This document shows, one piece after another, positions 24,101 to 36,033 of a stretch of DNA of 64,000 nt. A program made the position numbers and the translations under genes. Origin of the DNA: Melieria omissa (taxonomy: Eukaryota; Arthropoda; Insecta; Diptera; Ulidiidae); NCBI GenBank assembly GCA_963971225.1, contig OZ020267.1:146847427-146911426 (forward strand), in the 5' to 3' direction. Positions within the stretch are counted from its first letter, which is position 1; every line of letters begins with the position of its first letter. The notes under the pieces were generated by a model. It had not been told where the DNA came from, did no database searches, and saw only the letters and a list, made by a program, of their open reading frames with translations.

Positions 24101-26324
24101 AACATGTTGCAGCAACACAGCAATGGATGAGAAGATTTGTAGTTAATTGCGCCAGCAGAAAACACAAAAACAGGCAATGCCGAGGCCGCCTTGAGTGGGC
24201 CAGCTCCCAGCTAGTAGCGAAAAGCCACTTGGAAAATATGGGTCAGCAGTGTGAATGTTGACGATAATTAGTAGTGCAACAACACAAGAAGTAGCAACAC
24301 TGATGGCGGCAATGCACGCCTTATAAGTGCTTCGAAGCGGACGCTGCGAAACTATTAAACTTTTTCAAATTGGATTAACACTCGTTGGCGTCCACTTGTG
24401 TGTCGGTGGTGCGACTGAAGTAGCGTTGCCTTGTCGCAAATGATGCGCCGCGCATGTATCACTGCCGCCGTCGGTGGACGTTGGCCTTAAGTAGTTAGGC
24501 GGCGGGTTAGACTTTGTAACAGATGCCAGTCGGCGGCGACGTTGCACATAAAAAGGCACTTTTAATGAAGCAATCGGAAACGGCATCATTCATCGCGACC
24601 GGTGCCGGTGCCACTGCACTGTTTTACGCGCCGTTTTACGTCGCCAACATTGCACAGTGACAGCAACTATGAGCTAAGGTAAGAAAGAAAAATCTATAAT
24701 AAATATTTTATAATCGAGTATTGTCGCTGGCAAAGTTCAAAGCAAAGCGATTTTTCATGCGTTGCATGTTGTGCTCGCAGTTTTTTCAAGCGTCAAATTG
24801 AAAATTTAATGAATTCGGTGCCAGCGAGAAAATGTTTTGCTGCACGCACATTTATTATGACTTGTTTAATGAATGAATAAATAAATGAATGAGTGCATGT
24901 AATATGTGTCTGTGTGTGCGTATGAGTGTGTGAGTGTGTGTTTGCGGCATTCAACGCACTTAAGTGGCGGCGCGCCGTCGGCAAATTCCTCCTTCAACTT
25001 TGATTCCAACTCGCTGTGTGCCACTCTCTGCTTCTTCTTCCTCCCTCCGACACCAATGCACCGCCACCACCACATCGTTGCTAGGCGCCTCGGTGCTCGG
25101 TGCCGTAATGAAATGTCAGGGCGTACGATTTATGCGTCGCTTATTTATTTCCATTAATTTCATTTACATTTTTGCTGCTTATAAATAACGGTACATAACT
25201 TGTGTTAAGTGTCATAATCGATTAATTAGGAGCACATTTGATGTGCCCGAGCGGTCATTAAGTGTGGGGGCTTGGCACTGGCCCAAGTCGAGCACATGTG
25301 GCGATGTTGATTAAAAATTTTTGGGTGTAGCCGTTTCTGTTTTGTGATTTTAAGACATTTTTTAGGACAAGTTCAAGCAGCGATTCAAGATTTTGTGGCG
25401 TTTTGATGAAGCGCTTTTTATAATAATTAATTTTTAATTATTGATTGTAAGTTTTTCAATAAAAATGTCATGATTTGAATTTGTCAATAAAAAGTGAATT
25501 ATTGATTTTTATCTTTTTCATATTAATAAAAAAATCAATCAATGTTCAATAAATCAATCATTAAAGTTTTCAATTAATCAATTCAGTGATGGGATCGATG
25601 GATTACTAAAAACAGCACTGATTTGAACAGATATGTTTTTCATAAAATATGTAAAAAAATCATTAATCGTTGTTGTTGTATAAAAGTAATTAACCATTGA
25701 TTATAACTTTTTCGAATTGATATTTTTTTTAGAAACATTAAAACCAAGAAGAAATTAAAATCTGTCATTGATGGTAAAAGACAAAGGAATCAGTTATTAG
25801 TCTATTTTATTCATCATAGTTCATAGTTACAGTACAAGTTTTACTTATAATAGTATTAAACAAGTTATATTTTTTTTAATATTAAAACCAAAAACATAAA
25901 ATCTGCCATTGATTGTTAAAGACAAAAGAATCAGTCATTATTAGTCATTATTTTATTTATCAGAGTTTTTACTTTTGTTTCACTAAAATAAATGCGTGCA
26001 ACTTTTCGCAAAAACGGTCAAATAAGTCCTGTCAAGTAAAATTTAGCTAATTTTTCCCACTTTTAATGCCAGTATTTTAAAAAAGGAACCTTGCATAGTT
26101 GTAAAATCGCAAAAAAGAGTCGTTTTGATAATTACTTCCGAAATTATGGACAATTTTACGTTTGGTTGCAGATATGCAACTGTACCGTGTAAAGGGTTAA
26201 ATTAAAAAGTATGAAACAAGTTAGTTTCTAGCAAGTTTGAAATTTCTTATGAAATCTATAATTTAAAATTTACAAATCAATGCCTTTTTTCAACATAATT
26301 CGAATTTTAAATAAACGTTTAAAC
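21186..26324. other. gene-free non-coding stretch
   Basis: About 5 kb with no frame I can assign. Simple sequence includes GTTT repeats at 21834-21852, CA runs at 21930-21955 and 24905-24942, and a GC-richer patch at about 24400-24660 and 24960-25110 that opens frames on both strands without motifs. A possible dispersed repeat is listed at 23190-23800. Confidence 0.5.
23190..23800. repeat. possible interspersed element starting with GGTTA repeats
   Basis: It begins with AGGTTAGGTTAGGTTGAAG, the same motif that terminates the SINE-type copy at 35387. It contains a GGAT run (23433-23449) and ends near a T-rich run and an A-rich tail (TTAAATAAAAG, 23810). No inverted ends or open protein frame were seen. 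Its identity is unknown and the limits are guesses. Confidence 0.3.
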
Positions 26325-26328
26325 TTAA

Positions 26329-26849
26329 TCCTTTTGACCCCAAAGTTGCCTGAGAGCAACTTCACCTATTTGTCATCTTATAGCAAAAGCTACGATTGAT
26401 TTATGGGTACAATTTAAGTAGTCAACAACAAATGAATATTTTTAGAAGCAAATTCAAAGCAAATTACAAAAATTTAACTCTTATTCCCAAAATAATTTTC
26501 AATAATTTGCAACGATATCAGGGAAAGTTTGTGTTCTAATTGAAGTGCAGTGAAGCGCGTTTGATCAAAACCTTGTTTCTTTTATAATGGTTAAATAATA
26601 TCAAAAAGTGATAATTTTGTATTTTTCCATAAATATGAAATAATTTTTCTGTAATTAAAGAATATTGATGCAAAATTTATTTAACACGTTTTAAGCTAAA
26701 ATGGTTCAAAAGTAAACTACCTCTAGAACTCTAACAAAGAGGAGGTGGTGACTTCAAATGTCGTGTGCACATTTCTTAGGCAAATATTTCGTGGTTTAAA
26801 TACCAAAAAGTAATATCGAGACACAGGGTAAAATTCGGGGTCGAAAGGG
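26329..26849. mobile_element. piggyBac-like MITE, copy 1
   Basis: Flanked on both sides by TTAA (26325-26328, 26850-26853). The termini TCCTTTTGACCCC and GGGGTCGAAAGGG are inverted repeats. TTAA targets with CCY-type termini are characteristic of piggyBac. The 521 bp interior has no open frame. It matches the copy at 57659-58323 over most of its length (CTGAGAGCAACTTCACCT, TAGCAAAAGCTACGATTG, TCTAGAACTCTAAC). Confidence 0.85.
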
Positions 26850-27345
26850 TTAAATGGACATCACCCAATCGCTTACAACTTGTTTAGATTCAAAACAAAT
26901 ATGCAATTTTTTCAATCTAACTTCTCTACTGGCGCTGACACCATAAACATTCTGCATTCATAGATTCATCCCTCATGTTGTGTAGTCACGCAATCAAATA
27001 AAATTTAATTAGAATCATCTTTCAAAGGTTATCATTCAAAGGTTACTTGGCAACAATGATTTTCATATTTTTATTTAAACTTAAATTAATTTGTCTCTTG
27101 CATTCTTATAAACATATTTGTATGTGTCGGTATTCAAGTGATTTTCCTTCCAGAGAAATGATTTTTAATAAATGCAAATATGTTTATTATCAAAATAGTT
27201 CATTCTAGATTTTTTAATTACTTGTGAAGTATGCAATAAAGACAGTTAGTTCCTCTTTTATGACATTTCACTTTTCTTAATGCCATTACATTCATAATTA
27301 AATTGTCAACTGCAGTATTTCAAATATTAGGTCATTCTGTAAGAA

Positions 27346-27594
27346 CAGTCGTGTCTGGGTTTAGTGAACACCCTATATAGTGAACACCTCGATATAGTAA
27401 ACACCCAAATTTTGACATGGAGTTTATAAATATTGAACAACATTTTGAAAGCAATTTCAAGCAAAAACCAAAAAGTGTATTTTGAGCAAACAAAACGAGT
27501 TTTTGAACAAAAATGTTAACCTTGATATAGTGAACTACCTCAATACTGTGAACAGGCCTTGCAATAATTAGTTCACTATATCCAGACACTACTG
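27346..27594. mobile_element. pogo/Tigger-like MITE, 249 bp
   Basis: The left terminus CAGTCGTGTCTGGGTTTAG and the right terminus read on the other strand, CAGTAGTGTCTGGATATAG, are inverted repeats. A TA follows the right end; the left TA has decayed. The motif ATATAGTGAAC recurs inside. Termini starting CAGT with TA targets fit pogo-like elements; the exact family is inference. Confidence 0.7.
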
Positions 27595-27596
27595 TA

Positions 27597-28302
27597 CTAA
27601 AGGTTTTGTGCTCCTTGGTAGGATTTAAAAAAAAATTTGTTTGTTACAAAAGTTGTGGGTGACAAATATGGTTTAAATGAAATTGGGCCCAAAAGTTGTG
27701 TATGGAACCCTCCAAAATGAAATTTTGTGTTCACTATTGATTGTATTGATTTGTTCAGTTTGGTACCCGTCAGTCTGTGAACCAAAGTTCAGCGTCACCT
27801 AATCACTATTTCATCTAAATCTGACTAACAGATTTACAAATATGGACCTTAAATGAAGTCTACCTTATAATCTTTAATTTAATTTATAATCTTTGATTTA
27901 AATGTAGAATTTAAATGTAAGAATCTTATTACTTATGAGATGACCCAATTTAGCTGGAAGAAAATTTCATTTCAGCTTTTAACAGCATCAAACTGCTCAA
28001 TCGGCTATGATGCCGTTTGCATATGAATGCCATTGATTGCTGTTGCTGTTGTTATTTCCAAGGAAATAAGGACAAACATATTTCCATTGATCAAGGAAAA
28101 GTTGTCATCAATACGCAGCAGTGAATGAAATTCTACATAGAACACAATGCACTGATTTCAGTGCAAGCGAGATTAATAAATGTTGCACCACTTTGCAGCA
28201 ACAGAAACGGGTTGTGCGCCCTTTCAAAGAAGTTATGGCGCAAAGAATTTGGCACACATGATGAGATTCGATAGGACAATGAGTTGCTATGCGTTGCATT
28301 TG
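27597..28302. other. non-coding stretch with one dispersed motif
   Basis: No gene. At about 27640-27715 it carries a sequence (ACAAATATGGTTTAAATGA, TGGGCCCAAAAGTTGTGTAT) that returns near 35148 and 36329, so it probably belongs to a dispersed repeat whose ends I could not find. Confidence 0.4.
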
Positions 28303-28376
28303 GTCGCCTGAGAAAACGATTGTCGTATGTGCTATTAAATTCAATGGAACCTAGGACATTCGTTTTCTCAGGCGAC
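28303..28376. repeat. 74 bp near-palindromic hairpin element, copy 1
   Basis: The left arm GTCGCCTGAGAAAACGA is repeated exactly in inverted form at the right end, and pairing continues with few mismatches almost to the centre, giving arms of about 37 bp. The same palindrome occurs in reverse orientation at 59726-59810. No coding capacity. Confidence 0.85.
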
Positions 28377-28835
28377 GAATTATCTTTGATGATGTTCGGT
28401 GACAATTTGCTCTTGCATAGCCCCTTCGCAGACTCATTTAACTTTCATATTTATGTGTAAATATGTTTGTGCAAATAATAATTTGTGATATTTGCCTGCT
28501 GCCAGACATCAATTGAATTCAATTTCTACATTGCGAATTTGATTTTTTCGCTTTGATTTTTCACTCTTAATTTTCATGCTGCAATGTTTTTAAGTACACT
28601 TGTGTGTACGAGTATGTTTGTATATGAGTTGTTGTTGTGTGTGTGAGTATATGTCCTTACACGCCTTGGGACACATTTAAATTGCATCAGATTTCTCATC
28701 ACTGTCTCTCTCTCTTTCGCTTTCCATCTGCCACTTTCCGTTTCATTGCTTGCAAGAAATGATTTTTTCAATTGATTTGTTTTGTCGCTTCTAATGAAGT
28801 TGCATGCAACAGCAATGCATTCAATTAAATTTGTA

Positions 28836-29615
28836 TGCTCTGTTTACATATGGAAAATGTTATCATCACCAATTGAGTTGCGAAGTTATTTGAATTTCCA
28901 GCAGCAATTTGATTTGTTGTAGATAGAAAAATTTGAGGTTAGATTTCTGTGGTCACAAAAACTTGACTGGCAGCAAGTTTCAAATGTTGCTCTGTTTAAA
29001 TATGTAAAATGTTATCATCACCATTTGAGCCGCCGAGTTATTTGAATTTCCTGCAGCAAGTTTATTTCTTGTAGATGGCAAAATTTGAGGTTAGATTTCT
29101 GTCGCCACAATACCTTAAATGACAGCAAGTTTCAATCAATAAAAAACTTTTTGTAATCTGTTTTTAATGCCAACATTTACCTACAATTTGAACACTTTAC
29201 TGGTTTAGACATATTTTCAGAATTTTTCAGACCGAAGAATTTCCAAACATTCATTAATTTGAATCGTTATTAAGAAATACGCTTGCAGAATTGATTAGAT
29301 GTATCTCTCTTACAAATTACTTATTTAATTATTTATTTACTTATTTAATTTCTTTTAAATTTTTGTAGATAACAAAATTTGAGGTTAGAGTTGTCTGGCT
29401 GAATTGACTCACAGCAAGTTTCAAGCAATAAAAAACTGTTTGTAATTTGTTTTTAATGCCAACATTTACCTACAACTTGAACACTTTACTGTTTTAGACA
29501 CATTCTCAGAATTTCTTCAGAGCGCAGAATTGCCCAACATGCATCAAATTGAAATGTTATTAAGAAGTACGCTTGCAGAATTGATTAGAGTTCTTTTTCA
29601 TACAAATTACTTAGC
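28836..29615. repeat. stacked tandem duplications
   Basis: First a ~150 bp unit occurs twice (from about 28836 and 28987; shared AAATGTTATCATCACCA, AGTTATTTGAATTTCC, AATTTGAGGTTAGATTTCTG). Then its 3' half plus about 200 bp more is repeated at about 29365-29615 (AATTTGAGGTTAGA, CAGCAAGTTTCAA, ATGCCAACATTTACCTACAA, ACGCTTGCAGAATTGATTAG). No protein frame. Confidence 0.8.
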
Positions 29616-31400
29616 TATTCCAAACATCAGTCAGTCTTATCAGCAACTTTTCACTCTCACTTCGTGATTTTCTCTGCTGCTTTTGTGTCCTTGAAATGCC
29701 AAAAGCACATTTTTATCTGCCACGGTTATGCGAATTTAATAAACTAAGCACGCACTCTAGCCTTTTCACTTTGACAGCTACGGATAGAAAAAGAGATTAA
29801 AAATAATGAAATAAGCCAAAAAAAATCAAATTGAATCCGAAATCCGAAAGAATCAGCATTTTGTGCAAACACCGCAAACTGAACGCAAATACCAACGCCC
29901 GCGTCCACCAAAAGGTCTTTCAGTCTCAGCAGCGCTGACATTCTGGGTTCGACCTGGTGCTCGTCTGTTGTTGTTGTTGCTGCTGCTGCCCACACAATGC
30001 CGCACAATCAGCGGCCACCGTTGCTACCGCAAATCGCTTAATTGCGATCCCTTTGTGTGGTGAGGCGTGACGATGGCGGCCGAAGGCGCTCGAGCTGCGT
30101 GCGTTGCGTGCGAGCGAAAGGTCAGCACGCCTTGCGACTTCACTTTCGACGCGTTGCTGCGTCGGTTGCGCAAATGTGTCCAATTCAGATTACATTATCC
30201 TGGCATTATCGCCACGCCAGTGTTTGTTTTGCAGTGGTTGTTGTTGTTGTTGATTTCGTTAGGCAAGCCTGCTGTTGTGTTGGTTGTTCTGTGTGTGTGA
30301 GAAATCGTTTTCGCATTTTGCAGTTCAATCGGGTTCGTGTGTGCGTGTGTTCAGCATGTGCGTTGCAATTTGATTTTGTTCGGCAGCTGTTTGACGCAAA
30401 TGCTGCTACACCCCCCTAACATTACACTCTTCTGCCCTTAAAGCCGCTGAAGATTTTCGACGCCAAAAATGCCAAAATTCTCTAATAAAAATTGGCACAA
30501 AATTCCTGTTTCCCAATATTTGTTTTTGTTGTTTATTGCACTGAACTTTTTTCCTACTCTGACATTTTCATGCACATTTTTATTGTTTCATTTTAGCATT
30601 TTCCTCGTTGAAAGTTTATCCCTTTGAATGTTTTGATTGCAGTTTTTCTCCCAACTTGAATGCAATTTTTATGTGATATTTCTCATTTTTTTTTTGTTGA
30701 TTTTGTTAGTGTTCACCCCTTTTCTATTGTATTGCCTTCGATTCAGTCATAAATAATAAACCTTGGCAAATTTTTTGATTGCATTTTGACAGTTTTATGA
30801 CACGAACAACACTGGTAAGGATTCGGTTTCGGTGTTGAAAACATTTTGCCGCTATTTGCCTTCTGGCATTTCGGCAATTCATATTTATTTATTAATTTTC
30901 AAGTGTGACTTTTTAGAACTTATGGCAACTGTTGATTTTGGGAACATTTATTTTTGTATATTTGTTGTTGTCTTTCAGCGAAAGTAAATGGGATTTACCA
31001 TATTCATAGTTACTCTTAGTTACGTTTGATAAAGATAATCTTTTGAAGCAATATGTGGTAAGAGCTTCTTGAACTTGTTTTTAATTTCTCCAATGAGCTG
31101 TTGTGTCCTTTTAGTCCTTTCTATTGCTCCTCACACTGAATAATTTGCTGTCTAGAACCAAGAACGTCTTTAGAGATGTCAACTGGGTCTCAACCAAAGA
31201 AAATACTATACAAAGATATAAATACTTAAAAGAAAAACCTTTTAGGAGGAAATCTGTTCTAGAATCATAGATAAGCAGGCTGGGAAAAATAAGCTACATT
31301 TTCTCAGGAACCGAGCCAAATCGATCATATTTATGGCTGAGCGAACAGTAGGTACGTAGATAGAAAAGACTTCTCAGCTAGTGAGACCTGAAGGCATTAT
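29616..31400. other. gene-free stretch with a GC-richer patch
   Basis: The section 29880-30420 is GC-richer and open in several frames on both strands, with GCTGCTG/GTTGTTG simple repeats. None of the translations shows a domain, signal peptide or family motif, and the frames contradict each other. A 5' exon or promoter region of an unseen gene cannot be excluded. Confidence 0.4.
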
Positions 31401-31410
31401 TTAAGGTGCA

Positions 31411-32330
31411 GGTTAGGTAAGGTTATGCTGGCTGCCTCTGTAAGAGACACACTCGGGCAGACACTATTTCACCCGCTTTTTAAATGTGTAGGAAACACTC
31501 TTTTTCCAACATGTGTTACAACACACATTTAAAGCGTATCGAGGGAGGGGTCCTACAGTTTAAGACCGAATCCAAACGGTGGTTGGCAGTTTTTCTTTCA
31601 CATTTGAAGGTTTTCCCATTGCCTGTAGTGATGGGACGATTAATCCTGTGATACACAATAATCGATTTTTTTCTTTCAATTCACGATTTAATTGTATCGA
31701 AAAATGGGTTTCGATAAATCGAACCGTTAATCGATTAGATGCTAAAATAATAGAAAGAAAACGTATCATTTTTTTCGCGTAAAATAAAAGCTTGAGACGG
31801 ACACACTGATGCGATGTTGAATTTCATTTATGAGCCCACCACAAGTCGCTGGCTCAGAAATGTCGCAAAAAAGACAACGACCTAATCTAAATTCAGGACG
31901 AGATAAGCCTATTTTTTGAATGCTCCCGTTTTAAAACTCACGCGCAACATCATCAATCAATCAATATATTTATTTATTTTCCTTTGATATGTACTTTCAT
32001 TTTATTTTACTATAATATTACACGGTTAAGTTAAAATATTAAAAAAATTATTCGATTATTCGATTATTTTCCATTTCCTTCGATTAATTGTAATTAATAA
32101 TCGCTCTGTTTCAATTATTCATATGATTCATTAATCGATTAATAAATTTTTTCCCATCACTAATTGCCTGCCATGAGCCCACTTGTGCGATTCTTGTAAT
32201 TTTCATCTGCTTCATGTGGATAGCGATAGAAGTAGATGACGGTTTTACGAGTCCAACCTAGGATTCGAACCTAGGGCCTCGGTATGGCAAGCCAATTTGC
32301 TACCCACTGAACTGTCAAGGCCGGCAGGGC
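31411..32330 (-). mobile_element. tRNA-type SINE, family 2, split by a hAT element
   Basis: On the minus strand the element starts near 32330 with a tRNA-like head and a perfect B box, GGTTCGAATCC (complement of 32261-32271). It continues past the hAT insertion (31626-32162) to end at 31411 with a CCTAACC-type tail. The short direct repeat AGGTGCA (31404-31410, 32331-32337) fits a target duplication. It is colinear with the copy at 35387-35758 (GCTGCCTCT-GAGAGACACACTC; TTGCCTGCCA-GAGC; TTCATGTGGATAG). Confidence 0.8.
31626..32162. mobile_element. hAT-type non-autonomous element inside a SINE
   Basis: The left terminus TAGTGATGGGACGATTAATC and right terminus CCCATCACTA are inverted repeats. 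The 8 bp flank ATTGCCTG is identical on both sides (31618-31625, 32163-32170), and the SINE sequence reads through when the 537 bp insert is removed. TAGTGATGGG termini and an 8 bp duplication are typical of hAT. No transposase frame. Confidence 0.93.
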
Positions 32331-32344
32331 AGGTGCAAAAGAGC

Positions 32345-32632
32345 TGTACATTCTTCTTCTTCTTGAATGGCACGACAGCCCGATTACGAGACTAAGGCCT
32401 AGCTATCCGTAACCATACATGTTGTGCCTGCAAATGTTTTTACAAGGTTGGAAGGGACCTACAGTTTTATGCCGATTCCGAACGGCGAGTTGGGAGCTTT
32501 TTCATAGGCAATTTTCCTCTCAGAGGATTGTTGTTGTTTTCCTTTTTTTCGGTGTTACCGCAACGGAGTCTTGAACTCGCGGAGTCTTGACTCGCGGCCC
32601 AATGCACTAGCCAGCCGAGCTACGGCGGCTGC
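32345..32632 (-). mobile_element. tRNA-derived SINE, family 1, second copy
   Basis: On the minus strand the head reads CAGCCGCCGTAGCTCGGCTGG, with the A box TAGCTCGGCTGG, and the element ends with TAGGCCTTAGTCTCG and CGGGCTGTCGTGCCA before an AAGAAGAAGAATG tail. It matches the copy at 7506-7841. The B-box area is diverged and contains a short duplication (GGAGTCTTGA-ACTCGC appears twice). No clear target duplication. Confidence 0.8.
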
Positions 32633-32640
32633 GATAAATA

Positions 32641-35370
32641 AATAAATACCTATATAAAATAATATCTGACAATTTTCAATCTTAAGAGACTAATTTTTCA
32701 ATTTCTTGCGTTAGTGTGAAGTTCACTTCTCTTCGATGATTTAAACTTTTAAATTTTTCTTGTAAGGGAATTTCGTTGAAATTTAAAATATGAAATATGC
32801 TTGCGACACACCCACTTCCTCCTTTGCCACCCTAAGCATTATTGCTTGAAAAATTTGCAGCTATCACACACACACACAGCAAGAAAATTTTGATTGTCTG
32901 GCACACTCCCAGCAATTGGTTACGTGATCGCCACAATTTGCTGCACTTATCACCCCTGGAAGTCGATTGTTGTCCTTTGGAGTTAAGGCGCTTTGAGAAC
33001 AGCGTAAGAAGGAAAGGGCACAGTTACAATAGACTGCAAAGACTAAGCGGCCAATGCACGACGGCTTGGCATTCAAGAAAAGGTTGAAAAAAGGATATGG
33101 CAGGAATGAAAAAGGATCTCACACAAATACTTGCGGGGTAATAATATGCAAAAGGATACTGAGGCGCAGAGAAGGAAAAGCAAAACTATGAAAAAAATAA
33201 CTGCGGGAAATTGGCAACAACTAATTGCACAGCAAGGCGGCGTTTCTCAAGCGCACTGGGTGTCCTTAAAGGACGCAGCTTGAATGTGCTGAGACACCAT
33301 GCTGCTGCTTCGGGGTGCTACTGTTGCCAATTGTTGTTGCTGTGCAATTAAATTGCAATAAAAAAGCGTTGTGAGCGCATAAACGACTAACAGTTGAAAT
33401 TCAAATGTTGAGATTTGAGTATGGAAAATGTTTTGCAGTCGAGTTCATTGACATGCGCCCGTGTCAGTCAAGGCAACTGTCAGCACGTGCTGTCAATGCA
33501 ATGCAATGGAAGAATGATTGCAATTAACAACGAACAACAAATTTCAATCATTTGCATAGCATTTCCGCAGGCTGCGCCAGTTTGTCTGCGGCGCATGCGC
33601 AACGGCGATAATTGCTGCATTCAGAATGCGGCGCGTGGAAATGCGTCGATAATGCCAAACTGTCATCTTGACAAATGATGCTACGCGCACACGCGCCACT
33701 GATGAACAGAAAAATGTGTTGTTGTGCCAGCGAGTTGACACTTTCAAGTGGCGGCTGCGCACGGCCAACGTGTCACCACCGGCCTGACAACACCAAAGCC
33801 GTCGCGCACGATTTGTCACTTGACAATCACCGCCCGAAAGGGGTGACCGTCCGAGCCGCAGGCGACAACTTTCAGCATGAATATTGCTCATCTGTCGTTG
33901 CGGCGGCATATTTTCTAAAACATGCGTAAAGTGTGACAACTGGCAGCAGGATGTGCCGTCGTAATCCATCAACGACAATTTTCTACGCTCCAAATTTTTC
34001 GGTGACACTTTCCTAGCTGAAGCGTGTCCTCGACACGCCTCCTGTTGCAGCTTGCTGCGTGCATATGAAAATGCTTTATTGTTATTGTTGTTGTTGTTGT
34101 GGGCATTGTTCTTGTTGTAAACATGCATTAAAAGTGTAGCACGCGTTTAATTGTATTTTATTGAGAATTCAACGCACTCAACGCTGAGTACTCAACGTTG
34201 AGTGCTGTGCGGCTTTTACGATTTTGCTCATTTGGTGTTTTTTTGTTCAAAGGTTTTGGGTGCCGTTTTTTTATGACTGAATATATTTTTTATTGGCATT
34301 TTTTATGACTCTTTACCTTTGCTCTGGATTAATTAAAAGGATGCAACAGCTGCCGGGCACATTCGTACAAATTCCATAGAAAATTAGACTAACGTCAGTG
34401 AAAAAGGCGACTTGTTTGCTGTCATAAACTTGGTTAATCGCAAATAAATGTGCAACATTTGTCATACAAATTGCTGCGAGGCACACAAAATACCAAAAAG
34501 TAACCATGGAAAAATGGGGCGTGGACTGCATAAAAATCCCATAAAACTGACTGACTGAGGTCTGATTTTTTATAGAAAAAGAAATGTTAAAATAAAAAAT
34601 GTTACTCTGATTTTTTATGACCTCATCACACATGTGTTGCCAACGGCACATCACGGTACGAGATGCTCAGCTACCCCTGTCGACCTTTGTCTAAAATTTT
34701 TAAATTTTTTATGCTAAACAGAAAAATTCTAACCCCATTTCAACCCCAGCATTGTAATTCAACCCTAAGCCGTGGTTCGTGGTCAGAGATATTTAAATGT
34801 ATTTCAAGACTTGGGTTTTGGAAACATGATTTTCAAATGTACTGGCAATAAAAGTGATTTTGACTGCTTTAGGAAGTTTGTGTTCAAGATCAGCCAGACA
34901 GTAATGAAAGATGAGAATCAATGGCAGAGAAGAGAAAGTGCTTGAAACTTGAAGAAGAGCTTGCAAAAGAAATTAAGTAATTTAAAGTATGACAAACTTA
35001 ATTATGATCGTAAATAGTCCGAAATCACGAGAATCTTTCAGTGTTTAATATTACAATACTTTTTATTTTATTTATTTTTCTGTATTCATATCACGTCGCA
35101 TATACATGGAAGGTTTTGTGGTTCAAACTCCCCGAAATTAGTGCGCGACACATATGGTTTCAAATGGTATTGAGCCCAAAAACTTTGTGTTAAACTTTTC
35201 GCCCAAAATTCAAATTATGATTTGTATATATTCATAGTCATATTCATATCGTATGCATTAATATTCTGTTGCAAGTTTCTTTATGAATTTCAATAATTTC
35301 ACCATTCCAAGACTTTCGTTCACTGTTTAATAACTGGTTAGTCTCTATTTACTTCTTGAATACTTATTAC
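32641..35370. other. gene-free non-coding stretch
   Basis: The GC-richer part at 33400-34130 holds a 194-codon minus-strand frame (33544-34128) with overlapping frames on the other strand. It starts with a run of Asn from a GTT microsatellite and shows no domain or conserved motif. I do not call it a gene. The rest is AT-rich and featureless, apart from a dispersed repeat near 35100-35210 related to 27640 and 36329. Confidence 0.45.
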
Positions 35371-35386
35371 TGAAATTATTATAGTA

Positions 35387-35758
35387 GGTTAGGTTAGGTT
35401 GCGGTGGCTGCCTCTATGAGAGACACACTCGGAGGCCTGAAAGGCCCATTGTGATACCACATATTTCACCCGTTTTTGAACTGTGTATGCAACACTGTTT
35501 TGCCAACATATGTTACAGCACACATTTCAAGCGGATGGGGAAAGGGGGGAGGGGACCTACAGTTTAACGCCGAATCTGAACGGCGATTGGCAATTTTCCG
35601 TTCACACTTGGAGGTTTTGCCATTGCCTGCCAAGAGCGCACTTGTGCGATTCTTGTAATTCTCATTCCCTTCATGTGGATAGAGTTAGAAGTAGACAAGT
35701 TTTTCACCTGCCCGAGCCAGGAATCGAACCTGGGGCCTTTGGTATGAGAAGCCAGCGC
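35387..35758 (-). mobile_element. tRNA-type SINE, family 2, 5'-truncated copy
   Basis: Flanked by the 11 bp direct repeat TTATTATAGTA (35376-35386, 35759-35769). On the minus strand it retains the B box GGTTCGATTCC but not the A box, and ends with CCGCAACCTAACCTAACC. It is colinear with the split copy at 31411-32330. A 94-codon plus-strand frame across it is not a gene. Confidence 0.87.
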
Positions 35759-35812
35759 TTATTATAGTAAAACTGCGGAATGTCATATTTGATCATTGAT
35801 TTGTTCATTTAA

Positions 35813-36029
35813 CCGTAGACCTACGTTAAAAAACGGGTCGAAAACGACCCAGATTAAAATCATGCACACAAATTACAAAAAATGTAAAGCCAGCTTAGTT
35901 TTTAAAATGTAAAACGGGTTGATTTCGATAGATAATATCCAAGTAAGAACGTCATGGAAAAACAGCTAAAATAATAACAAATTTAAACAATATTAGAAGT
36001 ACAAAAAAAAAAAATTGGTAGGTTTACGG
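35813..36029. mobile_element. TTAA-flanked MITE, 217 bp
   Basis: TTAA on both sides (35809-35812, 36030-36033) with inverted termini CCGTAGACCTACG and, from the other end, CCGTAAACCTACC. It contains the small palindrome GGGTCGAAAACGACCC. TTAA targeting suggests a piggyBac-type origin; the termini differ from those of the 26329 family. Confidence 0.78.
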
Positions 36030-36033
36030 TTAA

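Noticed and set aside
29744..30419. Cluster of 66-125 codon frames on both strands
   Set aside because: Frames conflict, and translations are dominated by GCT/GTT simple repeats without any recognisable domain.
32261..32271. tRNA-like B box suggesting a tRNA gene
   Set aside because: The surrounding sequence does not fold as a complete tRNA and continues into SINE body sequence with target duplications; likewise at 7506 and 35730.
33544..34128. 194-codon minus-strand open frame
   Set aside because: It opens with an Asn run from a microsatellite, overlaps open frames on the other strand, and shows no domain, signal peptide or repeat of a known protein. GC-richer non-coding DNA explains it.
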